Source: Elymus sibiricus (lineage: Eukaryota; Streptophyta; Magnoliopsida; Poales; Poaceae). Taken from it: DNA of 64,000 nt. Of the stretch, positions 23,730 to 35,464 are shown one piece after another. The notes under the pieces were generated by a model. The model was not told the origin of the DNA and searched no databases. It saw only the letters and a program-made list of their open reading frames with translations. The stretch is from positions 84,197,954 to 84,261,953 of the forward strand of contig CM077665.1 in assembly GCA_039707655.1 (NCBI GenBank). Reading direction: 5' to 3'. Position numbers and translations under genes: made by a program. Position 1 is the first letter of the stretch. Each line of letters starts with the position of its first letter.

Positions 23730-23761
23730 TTTTCTGTCGTAAGCACATGGGTCAACATGTA

Positions 23762-23985
23762 GAATCGTTTGCGATGCCGCGACGCACCAATCCTTCGCGC
23801 CAAGTTTTCACTTGGATTACTGGCGAAGGAAGCATAGTTCTCGATCTGCATACAGGTATTCAATCTGAAACGTTTGCGATGAGCCAATCCTTCGAGCCAA
23901 ATTTCCACTTGGCTTACTGGCGAAGGAAGCATAGCTCTCAATCTGCATACGGGCATCCAATCTGAAACGTGTGCGATGAGTGTTT
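23762..23985 (+). repeat. Tandem duplication of about 100 bp with TTTGCGATG
   Basis: Two units start near 23766 and 23871, and a third partial unit starts near 23969. Each begins CGT(T/G)TGCGATG. The full units share CCAATCCTTCG, TTACTGGCGAAGGAAGCATA and ATCTGCATAC. Spacing is 105 and 98 bases. Confidence 0.8.
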
Positions 23986-24206
23986 ATTCAGAGAAAAACA
24001 TTGATGTTTTTTGATTTACTTTGACTATGTGCATTCAGAGATAAATACTGATTTGATAAACCATATATTTCATCTTATCGTATTAGCAAACTGTATATAA
24101 TATTTTAAAAGTATACGATCCTTAAGAAATGCCTTGATGGAACCATATATTTCATTCAGGCAAACTGTGACTTTACATTCATACGATCGAGATACAATAT
24201 AAAAAA

Positions 24207-24855
24207 CTAATTGCGATGGCGGCGGCGCCGGCGTCCTGCGCCTGTGTTGTCATCCTCTGGGACGCCGTTGTTCAAGTTTTGAAACGAGACCAAAATGTTA
24301 TGGACTTCCCAATCAAAGAGTCGGTCGTTGCACGATCGACGGTGGGGGACCCGGGGGGCGGCGACTAGCAGCGCTGCGAGGAAGCGGTTGACGGCGGCGT
24401 CCCATGCCACTGAGGGCGCCGCCACGGATGCAGGTGCATGCACGGACACGGGCGCGGTGGGTGCAGGCGCACGCATGGGCACATGCACAGTGGGTCCAGG
24501 CACACACACGGGGACCGACGCGGTGGGTGCAGGGGCGCGCACGAACACAAGCGCGGGAGGAGGTGCTGACGCTTGCACGTAGCTCGCGCGGGTCCACAGG
24601 GACCTCGCGGACGCCAGCGGTTTCCAGCGCTGCGATGATGCTCGGTGACCCGCCCGTCAATGCCACGGGGATGGTTGCTAATGCGGGCACGGGGATGGTT
24701 GCTGGCGAGTGCACGGGGGCAGCATCCACGGCGGCTTGCAGCTCGTTCAGGGCCATGTTCATGACGTCCCATTTGTCTTTATGTTCTATCTCCTCCGGCT
24801 CGGGGTCGACTTCACGAAATCGGAAGACTAGTGGCATATGATTCTTGTGCGCCAT
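24207..24855 (-). pseudogene. Alanine/proline-rich gene-like ORF with apparent frameshift
   Basis: On the minus strand an ATG at 24855 opens MAHKNHMPLVFRFREVDPEP, continues through a KWDVMNMALNELQAAVDAAP segment, and runs in this frame to 24313. From about 24578 a second frame gives a cleaner C-terminal half (24578-24207). That frame has three APAPTA-type repeats, the segment WDAAVNRFLAALLVAAP and an arginine-rich end. Repeat regularity suggests the second frame is the original one and a frameshift separates the halves near 24575. A leader with CACTCTTCACCTCCC precedes the ATG. No known domain was recognised. It may be captured cargo of the surrounding transposon. Confidence 0.35.
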
Positions 24856-25299
24856 GGTGTATGTGGAGGTATGGATGATAGAGGGGAATGGGAGGTGAAG
24901 AGTGAGGATTATGAGTGAGTGGGCAGTAAGGACGCGTATTAAACAGCGGCTTGGGCGCCATTGATGGACACGTTGAAAACGAGGCGGGTGGATATGGAGG
25001 TCAAAGGGCTCGCTTCCCGGTGAGCCTGCAGCGTACTGCTTGCATGTCTCCCGGTGAGCCTGCGCAGTGGAGGCCAGCTTGCACGCCTCTCGTCTACTAA
25101 AACAGCTACTTGCAGGACATCTCCTATCCAATAAAGAGTGCGACGCATGGCAACACGTAAATGTGTAGTAGAAAGCCCACGATCTATAAATAATACAACC
25201 GTTTGCGATGGTAACGTGACAGTATTTTTTCCAAAATGCTTTTGTTGGCTATTAATGTGTGCACATTTTCTCAAAGTGGACACGAAAAACACCACATCA

Positions 25300-26352
25300 T
25301 ATTTGTGCTATATCATGACACCCTGCCCAATTTCTTGAATTTTGTGTGAGTTTTAGATTTACTATAATTTAAACCAATAAATTCTCAATGTTGGCTCTAG
25401 AAGGAAATATATATTGAAAAATGTGTCTCAAATTGGAAAACAAAATCGTACGATGAATTTATGAGCCATGTCATGACACCATGCCAAGCTTCATGAATTT
25501 CTGATGAGTTTTGGATTTACAGGAATTTAAAAATCAAGTTTCTCAATCAGCCGAGCAAAGACGCCGAGATATCTGAAATTCATTCTGATTTCTTGCATGG
25601 GACTTAAACATGTAGCGAGGGACACGTTTATGATTTTTCAACCCATTTTTGGTGCACTGAACCTTGTGATTGTAGTTCAAATTTGAATTATGCACATTAA
25701 ATGCCCAAAAAACTCAATTAATGTATAAAAAGTCCAAACAAACCTTGAAAAATTCCATATTTAACACGACACTCCTATTGGTGTATGTTCACTGCAGATA
25801 AATTTTGTTGCAATCCAACACCGTCCTTTGCCGAAGTAACCTCATTTTTCTTTTTAAAAATAATATGAAAATCAAGTGCATCACAAACAATTCATGATCA
25901 TGAATCGCGTGTGATGAAGTACAAAATATCTTTGGCCAATCCTCATATATGACTTACGCCGGAAGCTTCATTAGCTACAGTCCACCGCCGCCGCGTTAAC
26001 CTCACTTGCTCCCCAAGCCCATTTTATCGTTCATTCGTCGCCGGTGAAAGATGAGGACGTGGATCCCCGTCGCGAGGGCAACTTCGGCGACTAAAAAAAA
26101 TAGAAGGATGGTAGATAGTAAAGAAAATAACAAATCACAATATCTATCTTTCAAAATCTATCTTTCCGGCCCGAGCGCGTCCGCATCAACCATGAGCGCG
26201 CTCACAACATACATGAGCGCGAACGCAATCTTCGCCAGGGTGGCCGCAGCAGCCGAAAGGGCAGCATCTGCAGTTGAGGGGGAAGTAGCAACATCCGCTA
26301 TGGGGATAGCAAATGGCGAGAACGGCACAACAGCTGTCAGTTTCTTGGCGGT
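25300..26352. other. AT-rich transposon-like sequence
   Basis: The phrase CATGACACC(A/C)TGCC followed by CTTGAATTTTGTGTGAGTTT or a close variant occurs twice (near 25313 and 25474), about 160 bases apart. This suggests subterminal repeats of the same DNA-transposon region. A short ORF at 26051-26371 (106 aa, alanine-rich) has no recognisable domain and runs into the neighbouring LTR, so it is probably spurious. Confidence 0.35.
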
Positions 26353-27248
26353 TGATGACCCACAAGTATAGGGGATTAATCATAGTGCTTTCAGTAAGTA
26401 AGAGTGTCAAACCCAACGCGGAGCAGAAGAAAATGACATCGGTTTTCAACAAGGTATTCTCTGCAAGTGCTGTAAGTAAAAGTGATAGATATTTTTGTAA
26501 CAAGATAATTCGTAACAAGTAACAATAGTAACAAAGGTGCAACAAGGTGGCCCAATCCTTTTTGTAGCAAAGGATAAGCCTGAAAGTTCTCTTATATAAA
26601 GCAAAACGCTCTCGAGGACACATGGGCATTTCCGTCTAGTCACGTTCATCATATTTAGTTTATTCACGTTCGCTACTTTGATAATTTGATATGTGGTTGG
26701 ACCGGTGCTAAGGTGTTGTTCTTACTTGAACAAACAACCCACTTATGATTACCCCCCCTTGCAAGCATCCGCAACTACGAAAGAAGAATTAAGATAAATC
26801 TAACCATAGCATTAAGCATGTGGATCCAAATCAGCCCCTTACAGAACAACTCATAAACTAGGGTTTAAGCTTTTGTCACTCTCGCAACCCATCATCTACT
26901 TATCATTCCCCAATGCCTCCCTTTAGGCCCAAACATGGTGAAGTGTCATGTAGTCGACGTTCACATGTCACCATAAAGGAAGAGCAACATACATATCATC
27001 AAAATATCGAACGAAGACCAACATCATATGATTACTTATAACAAGACTTGTCCCATGTCCTCGAGAACAAAAGTAACTATTCACAAATCATGTTCATGTT
27101 CAAGATCAGAGGGGTGTTGAATATCATTAAGGATCTGAACATATAATCTTCCACCAAATAAACCAATAAGCATCAACTGCGAGATGTAATCAACACTACT
27201 AGTAACCCATAGGTACCAATATGAGGTTTTGAGACAAAGATTGAATAC
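26353..27248 (-). mobile_element. Left arm of LTR palindrome: inverted Gypsy LTR copy
   Basis: This 896-bp block is the reverse complement of 27290-28191 with small differences. It starts TGATGACC(C)ACAAG on the plus strand, which is the LTR terminus read backward. Outside it (before 26353) there is no primer-binding site, so it is an isolated or truncated LTR and not part of an intact element. Its sequence continues about 17 bases past the symmetric region (AAGAGATGAACTAGGGT). Confidence 0.8.
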
Positions 27249-27289
27249 AAGAGATGAACTAGGGTATGTATGTGAACTACAATATGTAT
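27249..27289. other. 41-nt centre of the LTR palindrome
   Basis: The spacer between the two inverted LTR arms. The first part continues the left-arm LTR, and the rest (TATGTATGTGAACTAC...) is not symmetric. Confidence 0.8.
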
Positions 27290-28191
27290 GTATTCAATCT
27301 TTGTCTCAAAACCTTAGATTGGTACCTGTTGGTTACTAGTAGTGTTGATTACATCTCATAGTTGATGCTTGTTGGTTTATTTGGTGGAAGAATATATGTT
27401 CAGATCCTTAATGATATTCAACACCCCTCTGATCTTGAACATGAACATGATTTCCGAGTAGTTACTTTTGTTCTCGAGGACATGAGAGAAGTCTTGTTAT
27501 AAGTAATCATGTGATGTTGGTATTCGTTCGATATTTTGATGATATGTATGTTGCTCTTCCTTTAGTGGTGTCATGTGAATGTTGACTACATGAGACTTCA
27601 CCATGTTTGGGCCTAAAGGGAAGCATTGGGGAATGATAAGTAGATGATGGGTTTCAAGAGTGATAGAAGCTTAAACCCTAGTTTATGAGTTGTTCCGTAA
27701 GGGGATGATTTGGATCTACATGTTTAATGCTATGGTTAGATTTATCTTAATTCTTCTTTCGTAGTTGCAGATGCTTGCGAGAGGGGGTAATCATAAGTGA
27801 GTTGTTTGTTCAAATAAGAACAACACCTTAGCACCGGTCCACCCACATATCGAATTATCAAAGGAGCGAACGCGAATCAACTAAACATGATGAACGTGAC
27901 TAGACAAAAATTCCCATGTGTCCTCGAGAGCGCTTTGCTTTATATAAGAGAACTTTCAGGCTTATCCTTTGCTACAAAAAGGATTGGGACACCTTTATGC
28001 ACCTTTACTATTACTACTTGTTACTTGTTACGAATTATCTTGCTACAAAACTATCTATCACAGTTACTTACATCACTTGCAGAGAATACCTTGCTGAAAA
28101 CCGCGTGTCATTTCCTTATGCTCCTCATTGGGTTCGACACTCTTACTTATTGAAAGGACTACGATTGATCCCCTATACTTGTTGGTCATCA
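27290..28191 (+). mobile_element. Right arm of palindrome: 5' LTR of Gypsy element A
   Basis: The LTR ends GGTCATCA at 28191 and is followed by a primer-binding site and gag-pol on the plus strand, so it serves as the 5' LTR of element A. Its own 5' end is missing: the sequence begins inside the LTR at the palindrome junction. TTATATAAGAGAACTTTC near 27942 is a possible TATA-box region. Confidence 0.75.
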
Positions 28192-28202
28192 AGACTCTTT
28201 TC

Positions 28203-28220
28203 TGGCGTCGTTGCTGGGGA
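28203..28220 (+). other. Primer-binding site of Gypsy element A
   Basis: TGGCGTCGTTGCTGGGGA matches the TGGCGCCGTTGCCGGGGA type with two C-to-T changes, as expected from methylation decay. It begins about 12 bases after the LTR end. Confidence 0.8.
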
Positions 28221-28283
28221 GTGAAGCGCCTTTGGTAAGGAAACACTTTCGTTACGTGCTAAAATTTACTTTTGCTTATTACT

Positions 28284-29256
28284 ATGGAGGATAGTCCTTG
28301 GAGGGGCCTGTTCTGGGTATCTTCACCTCGTCTGGAAGTGGCAAGAGCTGCTCCTCAACCTACTAAACCTACTGAAAATATTTACTATGAAATTCCTTCG
28401 GGTATGTTAGAGAAACAGCTTGCTAATCCTTATGTAGGAAATGGAACAAACATCCTGATATGCACTTGATATATATAGATGAAATTTGTGGATTATTTAA
28501 GCTTGCAGGTTTATCCGAGGATGGTGTTAATAAGAAGGTTTTCCCTTTATCTTTCGAGGTAAAGGCGTTGATTTGGAACGGGCTATTGGATGATACTGGT
28601 ACATGGGATTGGAACCGATTGAAGCTATAATTTTTGGCCTCGTGAAGGAGAAAGTATCGCTCAAGCTTGGGGGAGGATTAAATCTATGATGTACACATGA
28701 CCCAATCATGAGCTCCCAAGGGAAATAATCTTACAAAACTTTTATGCTTGGCTTTCTCATGATAATCAATTGATGCTTGATACTTCTTCTATGAGTTCCT
28801 TTATGACGAGAACTATGGAATTCAAATGGGATCTTCTAAAAAGAATTAAACGCAACTACAAAGATTGGGAGATCTACATAGGTAATGAGTCAGGTATATA
28901 TCTTGAGTTTGATTGTGTTAAATCTTTTATGGACACTAAAGCTTTTCATAAGTTTAGTGGAAAATATGGCCTTGACTCTGAGATAGTAGCTACTTTATGT
29001 GAATCATTTACTACTCATGTTGATCTCCCTAAGGAGAAGTGGTTTAAAGTTCATCCCCCTATTGAAGAAACTTAGCATAGCTAAAGAAGAAACAATTCTT
29101 TATAACGTTGATCCAGTTGTGCCTACTGCTTACATTGAGAAACCACCTTTTCCTGTTAGGATTAAGGAACATGCTAAATCTACAACTGTGTTTTATAAAA
29201 GTAATGTGAGAACACCAAAACCTTCTGAAAGAATAAATGTATAGCCTAATATTTCT
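28284..29256 (+). pseudogene. gag of Gypsy element A (broken)
   Basis: The reading starts MEDSPWRGLFWVSSPRLEV, a gag N-terminus type seen in Athila-like Triticeae elements, and stops at 28469. Fragments in other frames continue the gag: 28770-29075 (101 aa, with MTRTMEFKWDLLKRIKRNYK) and 28999-29244. At least three frame breaks are needed. Some sequence is also missing around 28470-28770 compared with the expected length. Confidence 0.75.
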
Positions 29257-30372
29257 ATGGTTAAGGATCGCTTGGTTGATAATATTGATGGGCATGTTAT
29301 TTACTTTTGTGGTGAGTTTGCTAGAAATGAAAAGAATGTGTTAGATAAGAATAAACCAGTTGTTGGCATGCCTGTTGTTTCTTTTAAGCTTGGTGATCAT
29401 TGCTATAATGGCTTATGTGATATAGGTGCTAGTGTGAGTGCTATTCCATTTACTTTATATCAAGAAATTATGCATGATATATCACCTCCCGAGTTAGAGG
29501 ACATTGATGTTACTATTAAACATGCAAATAGAGATATTATTTCACCACTTGGGATTGTTAGAGTTGTTGAAGTCTTGTGTGGAAAAGTCGAGTACCCCAC
29601 TGATTTCTTAGTACTTGGTTCACTAGAAGATAATTTTTGTCCCATCATATTTGGTAGACCCTTCCTGAATACCGTTAATGATGAGATTGATTGTGCTAAA
29701 GAAAAGGTTAAAGTCAACTTTGGTGATATATCTCATGAGTTTAATTTCTCTAAGTTTGGTAGACAACCACATGAGAAAGATTTGTCTAGTAAAGATGAAA
29801 TAATTGGCCCTGATTCTATTGTTGTGCCTCCTACTGATCCAATGAAACAATATTTGCTAGACCATAAAAATTATATGCATATGAGTAAAAGACATGAAAT
29901 AGATAAAATATTTTTCGAGCAACCACCTATCCTTAAACATAATCTTCCTATTCACACCTTAGGGGATCCTCTTCCACCTAAGAGTGATCCCGTGTTTGAA
30001 TTAAAGACACTACTTGATACATCAAAGTATGCTTATCTTGATGAAAAGAAGATATATCCTGTTATTATTAGTGCTAACCTTTCAGAGCATGAGGAAAAGA
30101 GATTACTTAAAACTCTGAAGAAGCACCGAGCTTCTATTGGCTATACTCTTGATGATCTTAAGGGCATTATCCCTACGTTATGTCAGCACAAGATTAATAT
30201 GGAGCCACATGCTAAACCCGTCGTTGATCATCAACGCCACCTTAATTCTAAAATGAAAGAGGTGGTAAGAACTGAAATACCAAAGCTCCTTGAGGCAGGT
30301 ATTATTTATCCCGTAGCTGATAGTAGATGGGTAAGTCTCCTGATAGTAGTGTGCCTAGGAAAGGAGGTATAA
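29257..30372 (+). pseudogene. Protease and start of RT of Gypsy element A
   Basis: A 371-codon open stretch. Retropepsin lies near residues 43-135, with NGLCDIGASVSAIPFTLYQE (D-I-G-A in place of the usual D-T/S-G-A) and IIFGRPFLNT as the second half of the fold. The linker ends in the beginning of reverse transcriptase (HKINMEPHAKPVVDHQRHLN, then EAGIIYPVADSRWVS). The frame breaks at about 30350 and RT continues in another frame from 30327. Confidence 0.85.
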
Positions 30373-31370
30373 CCGTTGTTCGTAATGATAAAAACAAACT
30401 TATTCCACAGAGGGACGAAGCTGGTTATAGGATGGTAATTGATTTTAGGAAATTAAACAAATCTACTAGAAAAGATCATTACCCCTTGCCTTTTATTGAT
30501 CAAATGTTAGAAATATTATCTAAGCACACACACTTTTGTTTCCTTGATGGATATTCTTGTTTTTCTCAAATACCTGTGTCAAAGGAAGATCAAGAGAAAA
30601 CCACTTTTACTTGTCCTTTTGGAACTTATGCTTATAGACGTATGCCTTTTTGGTTTATGTAATGCATCTGCTAACTTTCAAAGATGTATGATGGCCATAT
30701 TCTCTAATTTTTCTGAAAAGATTGTTGAGGTATTCATGGATGATTTTTTCGTTTACAGTACTTCTTTTGATGATTGCTTAGACAACCTTGATCGAGTTTT
30801 GTAGAGATGTGAAGAAACTAATCTTGTCTTGAATTGGGAAAAGTGCCACTTTATGGTTAATAAAAGTATAGTACTTGGGCATAAAATTTCCGAACGAGGT
30901 ATTGAAGTGGATAAAGCTAAAGTTGATGCAATTGAGAAAATTTCATGTCCTAAAGATATTAAAGGTATAAGAAGTTTCCTTGGTCATGCTGGTTTCTATA
31001 GACGGTTTATTAAGGATTTCTCTAAGATTTCTAGGCCTCTTACCAACCTTTTGCAAAAAGATGTTCCATTTGTTTTTGATGATGATTGTGTAGAGGCCTT
31101 TAAAATACTTAAGCAAGCTTTGATGTCTGCACCTATTGTTCAACCACATGATTGGAACTTACCATTTGAAATAATGTGTGATGCTAGTGACTATGCTGTT
31201 GGTGGTGTTCTAGGACAAAGTTGATGATAAGAAATTAAATGTTATGCATTATGCTAGTAAGACCTTAGACAGTGCTCAAACAAATTATGCTACTACTGAG
31301 AAAGAATTTTAGCAGATGTGTTTGCATGTGATAAGTTTAGACCTTACATTGTTGATTCTAAAGTTACTAT
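30327..31370 (+). pseudogene. Reverse transcriptase and RNase H start of element A, truncated
   Basis: Three overlapping frames (30327-30662, 30544-30804, 30829-31224) give RT blocks RMVIDFRKLNK, KTTFTCPFGTYAYRRMPF, the catalytic segment EVFMDDFFVYS (FMDD in the YxDD position) and GIRSFLGHAGFYRRFIKDFS. The start of RNase H follows (EIMCDASDYAVGGVLGQ). Breaks include a TAG at about 30802 and frame changes at 30655 and 31220. The coding sequence ends abruptly at 31370 where the LTR of element B begins, so integrase and the 3' LTR are displaced. Confidence 0.88.
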
Positions 31371-32934
31371 TGATACGTCTCCAACGTATCTATAATTTTT
31401 TATTGTTCCATGCCATTATATTATAATTCTAGGATACCTTTTAAGCATTTGCTTGCTGATTTATATTATTTTTGAGCACTAACCTATTAACCGAGTGCCC
31501 AATGCCAATTGCTGTTTTCTGCTTGTTTTTGGCCTTTCAGGAATACTGTACCAAACGAAGTCCCAATACCCCAAAACTTTTTGATGATTTTTTCTGGACA
31601 ATAATAAGACCTGGAAGCTTCGGAGGGAGACCAGAGGCCACACGGGGTGACGCCAAGCTAATAGGGCGCACCCAGGGGGGTGTCCGTGCCCTGATGGCTT
31701 GGGGCCACCTCCCACGGCCTCTGGCTCTGATCTCTCCGCTATAAATTCTCATATATACCAAAAACCATAGAGAGCCGCCCAAAACACTTTTTTCGCCGCC
31801 GCAAGTCTCTGTTCTGCCATGTGCCCATCTGGAGCCCTGTTCTGGTGCCCTACCAGAGGGGGATCGATCACGGAGGGCCTCTACATCAACCTTGCTGCTC
31901 CCATGGTGATGTGTGAGTAGTTCACCGCACACCAATGGGTCCGTAGTTAGTACCTAGATGGCTATCTCTCTCTCTATGTTCTTCAATGCAAAGATCACCG
32001 CGATTCCCGTGGTGATCTATCATATGTAATCATCTTTGCGGTGTGTTTGTTGGGATCCGATGAATTGTGGGTTTATGTTCAGATTATTCATGAAAATATA
32101 TTGAATCCTTGCTGGTTATTTATATGCATGATTGTTATAGCTTCATAATGCTCTCCGATCTATCGGTTTGGTTTGGCCAACTAGATTGATTTATCTTCAG
32201 TGGGAGTGGTGCGTTGTAGTGGGTTTAATCTTGCGGTGCTCAATCCCAGTGACAGAAAGGGACATGACACGTATTGTATTGCTGCCACTAAGGGTAAAAC
32301 GATGGGGCTCATTCATATTAATTGGATTTACTTTGTCTACATCATGTCATCATCCTCCTAGCATTACTCTGTTTTTACTTAATACTCTAGATGCATGCTG
32401 GATAGCGATCGATGGGTGGGGTAATAGTAGTAGATGCAGGCAGGAGTCGGTCTACTTGCTTATGGACGTGATGCCTATATACATGATAATTGTCGTGAAT
32501 AAATATTACATAACTATGCGCTTTTCTATCAATTGCCCAATAGTAATTTGTCTACCCACCGTATGCTTTCTTCGAGAGAGAAGGCTCTAGAGAACACTAT
32601 GGCCCCAAGGTCTCTTCACAAATATATTTACAAAAACTCTAAATAATTTTCTTCCATTATTTACTTTATTTTTATTTGCAATTTATATTTATCAATTTAT
32701 CTATCCATCACTACTTATCGCTTGCAAGTAACGAGTTCAAGGGGATTGACAACCCTCTTGCCCGTGTTGGGTGCAAGTGTGTGCTGTTTTGTGTGTAGGC
32801 GATGAAGACGGGAATTTGTGTGGTTCTCCTATTGGTTCGATAACCTTGGTTCTCACTAAGGAAAATACTTATCTCTACTGTGCTGCATCTCCCCTCCTCT
32901 TCGGGGAAAAACCCAACGCGGATTACAAGTAGTA
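31371..32934 (+). mobile_element. 5' LTR of large pol-less element B
   Basis: Begins TGATACGTCTCCAACGTATC and ends AGTAGTA (family end AGTAGCA), followed by a primer-binding site 12 bases later. Length 1564 bp, close to its reversed relative at 50313-51902 (1590 bp). A likely TATA box is CCGCTATAAATTC near 31736. The five bases before it are ACTAT (31366-31370), the candidate target-site duplication. Confidence 0.85.
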
Positions 32935-32945
32935 GGAAGAATTTC

Positions 32946-32962
32946 TGGCGCCGTTGCCCGGG
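32946..32962 (+). other. Primer-binding site of element B
   Basis: TGGCGCCGTTGCCCGGG directly downstream of the LTR is an Asp-tRNA-type primer site shared by many grass Gypsy elements. Confidence 0.85.
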
Positions 32963-33120
32963 AGCATCACCAAATAGCTGTCAAGTACCTTGTCACAAAT
33001 TACCATTCACTTGTTCTACTTTTTATTTGCTGTTATATTTTGCTTTCTATAAAAATAAAAAATACAAAAATATTTATCTTTGCTAGTTTACTTCTTACTT
33101 GCTTGCTTGAAGTTGCTACC

Positions 33121-33823
33121 ATGTCCGAGTTTATCATTCAGAAGAGTGAGGATGGTAGGACCCCAAAAGAGGAAAATCCTCCACAACGAGATGTAAAAGT
33201 TATTGTTGCAGGGAAGGGGAATATCATAGGGAAAAGCATTATCCAAGGATTATTTAATTGTACGGGTGCTTTAGCTTGCAAGAATATGCCTATTCTTGAA
33301 ACAACCCATAGTTACGCCGATGCTATTTCTGCACTTGTTCTTAAACTTGAAAGAAGATTTATGCGTACTCACCCTACTTTGTAAAGGTTTTTATATGAGT
33401 TAATGGTTATAAAAAACCCCAAGGTTAAAAAGATAGCCACTCTTATCCTCATGAATGAATTTGACTATATAGTGCGAGAGGCTTGAGAGATTTTTGATCA
33501 CTATAATATGAGTCGTGAACATCTTGTGATAGATGAAATTTTATACAATGAGGATTATATGATGAGGTATGTGTTTTATGATAACCACACCTTTGATGAA
33601 AATACCAAGAAGGAAGTTCCTCCTATTCACATTATCCAACAAGTTTTCAATGCTATTAATAAACAATTTTCCTGGATAGTGAGAGAGAATACATAAGGTT
33701 TTAAGGAAAGTAGCATTGATAATGCTAAGATATTACTAGATGACGTGTTTCCTATTGTCTTTGAGAAGCTTCCTCATGAACACGCATCCCAAGATGCAAA
33801 GGTCAAAGATGACAACACTTGAT
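33121..33823 (+). pseudogene. Unknown ORF of pol-less element B (broken)
   Basis: The frame starts MSEFIIQKSEDGRTPKEENP and continues across in-frame stops at about 33382, 33484 and 33694 with KNPKVKKIATLILMNEFDYI and VFNAINKQFSWIVREN, to about 33823. No protease, RT, RNase H or integrase motif is present here or in the rest of element B. I recognise this as the type of ORF found in non-autonomous Triticeae Gypsy elements, but its function is not known. A conserved non-coding block (CGCTTGTTGGGAGGCAACCC near 33864) follows it. Confidence 0.6.
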
Positions 33824-35464
33824 ACTATGCATTATGCCTAGCTAAGGGCATAAAACGATAGCGCTTGTTGGGAGGCAACCCAATAGTTATCTTTAAATTT
33901 TAGTTTTTCCTTTCTGTTTTGGTGTGATAACATGATTATTGCAACTGTAATGATTGTATTTCTATGTTTAAATTAGTGTTTGTGCCAAGTAAAGCCTTTG
34001 GGATGACTTGAATGATAAGTAGAATTGATATGGTGCAAAAACATAAACATTTGCGTCCAGTGCAGAATTTCTCTGATTTTACTGGAACGTCTTTTGATAT
34101 GAAGTTTTTACACAATATAGGTATAAAATTTCCTCAGGTTGTACTATTTTTCAAACTTTTTGGAGTTACAGAAGTATGGTGTTTGCAGAGATCATTACAG
34201 ACTGTTCTGTTTTAGACAGATTCTATTTTTGCTTGCATAGTTTGCTTGTTTTGATGATGCTATGGATTGTATCAGGGGGTATAAGCCATGGAGAAGTTAG
34301 AATACAGTACCTTATGCAATAAGAAAATATGAATCAATTTATAACAATACCTAAAGTGTTTTATTTACCCATCGTACTAATGGAGCTCACGAGTTTTCTG
34401 TTGAGTTTTGTGTGCTGAAGTTTTCAAGTTTTGGGCACGATCACGATGGATGAAGGAATAAGGATCATCAAGAGCCTAAGATTGGGGATGACCAAGGCAC
34501 CCCAAGGTAAAATTCTAGGAAGACTCAAGCATCTAAGCTTGGGGATGCCCCGGAAGGCATCCCCTCTTTCGTCTCAGTCCATCGGTATGTCACTTGGAGC
34601 TATATTTTTATTTATCACATGATATGTGTTTTGCTTGGAGCATCGTGTGTTATAGTTTGCTTTTGTTTTAGTTTTACACAATCATTGTTTGATGGACACA
34701 CCTACTTGAGAGAAACACATGGTCACCATGATTTGTTAGAATACTCTATGTGCTTCACTTATATCTTTTGAGCTAAGCAGTTGATTTATGTGCTTCACTT
34801 ATATCTTTTAGAGCACAGTGGCGTATATATTTTATAGTATAATTGAACTCTCGTGCTTCACTTAAATTTGTTTGAGAGTCTAATAAATAGTGATGGTAAT
34901 TTGCATGGGTTATAAGACTAGTCCAAAAGTAATAGGTATTCAAGGAGTGCATAATCAAAACCTTCATGTAGCACATAAAAGAGAAATTGTGGGTTAATGA
35001 TATTAATGTGGTCATATGAAAGAGTGTGAGTGCATGGTTGCTGGTTTGTAGAAATATCGATAGTTAAAGGGTGTTAATTTGGTGTTCATCTAAATATTGG
35101 TTATGGCATGGTGATGATGTGTGAGCATTCTTATTCCTCGTTGAAATCCTAGTGTTGTTTAGGTCGGGGCGTGCGATGGTTAACTCCTACCAACCTCCTC
35201 CCTAGGGGCATGCGAGTAGTACTTTACTTCAAGAGAGCTAATAAAGCTTTGCAATAAGTATGTGAGTTCTTTATGACTAATGTGGATCCATGGATGTACG
35301 CACACTCACCTTTCCATATTATGCTAGCCTCTTCGGTACCGTGCATTAACCATTCTCACCTCAAGGATCGGTGCAGCTTTCGCCGATGCATCCAAACCCC
35401 GTGACATGACACGCTCTGTCGCCCATAAGCCTCCTTATATCTTCCTAAAACCAGTCACCATACC
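33824..35464 (+). other. 3' internal region of element B, first part
   Basis: Non-coding sequence between the broken ORF and the Angela insertion. AAGCTTGGGGATGCCCCGGA near 34540 is a polypurine-like block of the type common in these elements. The region is homologous in style to the 3' internal part of element D. Small ORFs here are not supported. Confidence 0.55.

Larger units (their letters stand above)
21640..26350. mobile_element. Putative non-autonomous DNA transposon region (CACTA-like)
   Basis: The motif TGTGTGCGATG or its variants TTTGCGATG and TGTGTGTGATA recur near 21706, 21766, 21806, 21893, 21985, 22067, 23769, 23874, 23972, 25202 and 25902. They cluster on both sides of two GC-rich gene-like blocks. 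Arrays of short subterminal motifs around foreign cargo are typical of CACTA transposons. I did not find the terminal CACTA/TAGTG pair or the 3-bp target duplication. The class assignment is inference, and the ends are approximate. Confidence 0.35.
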
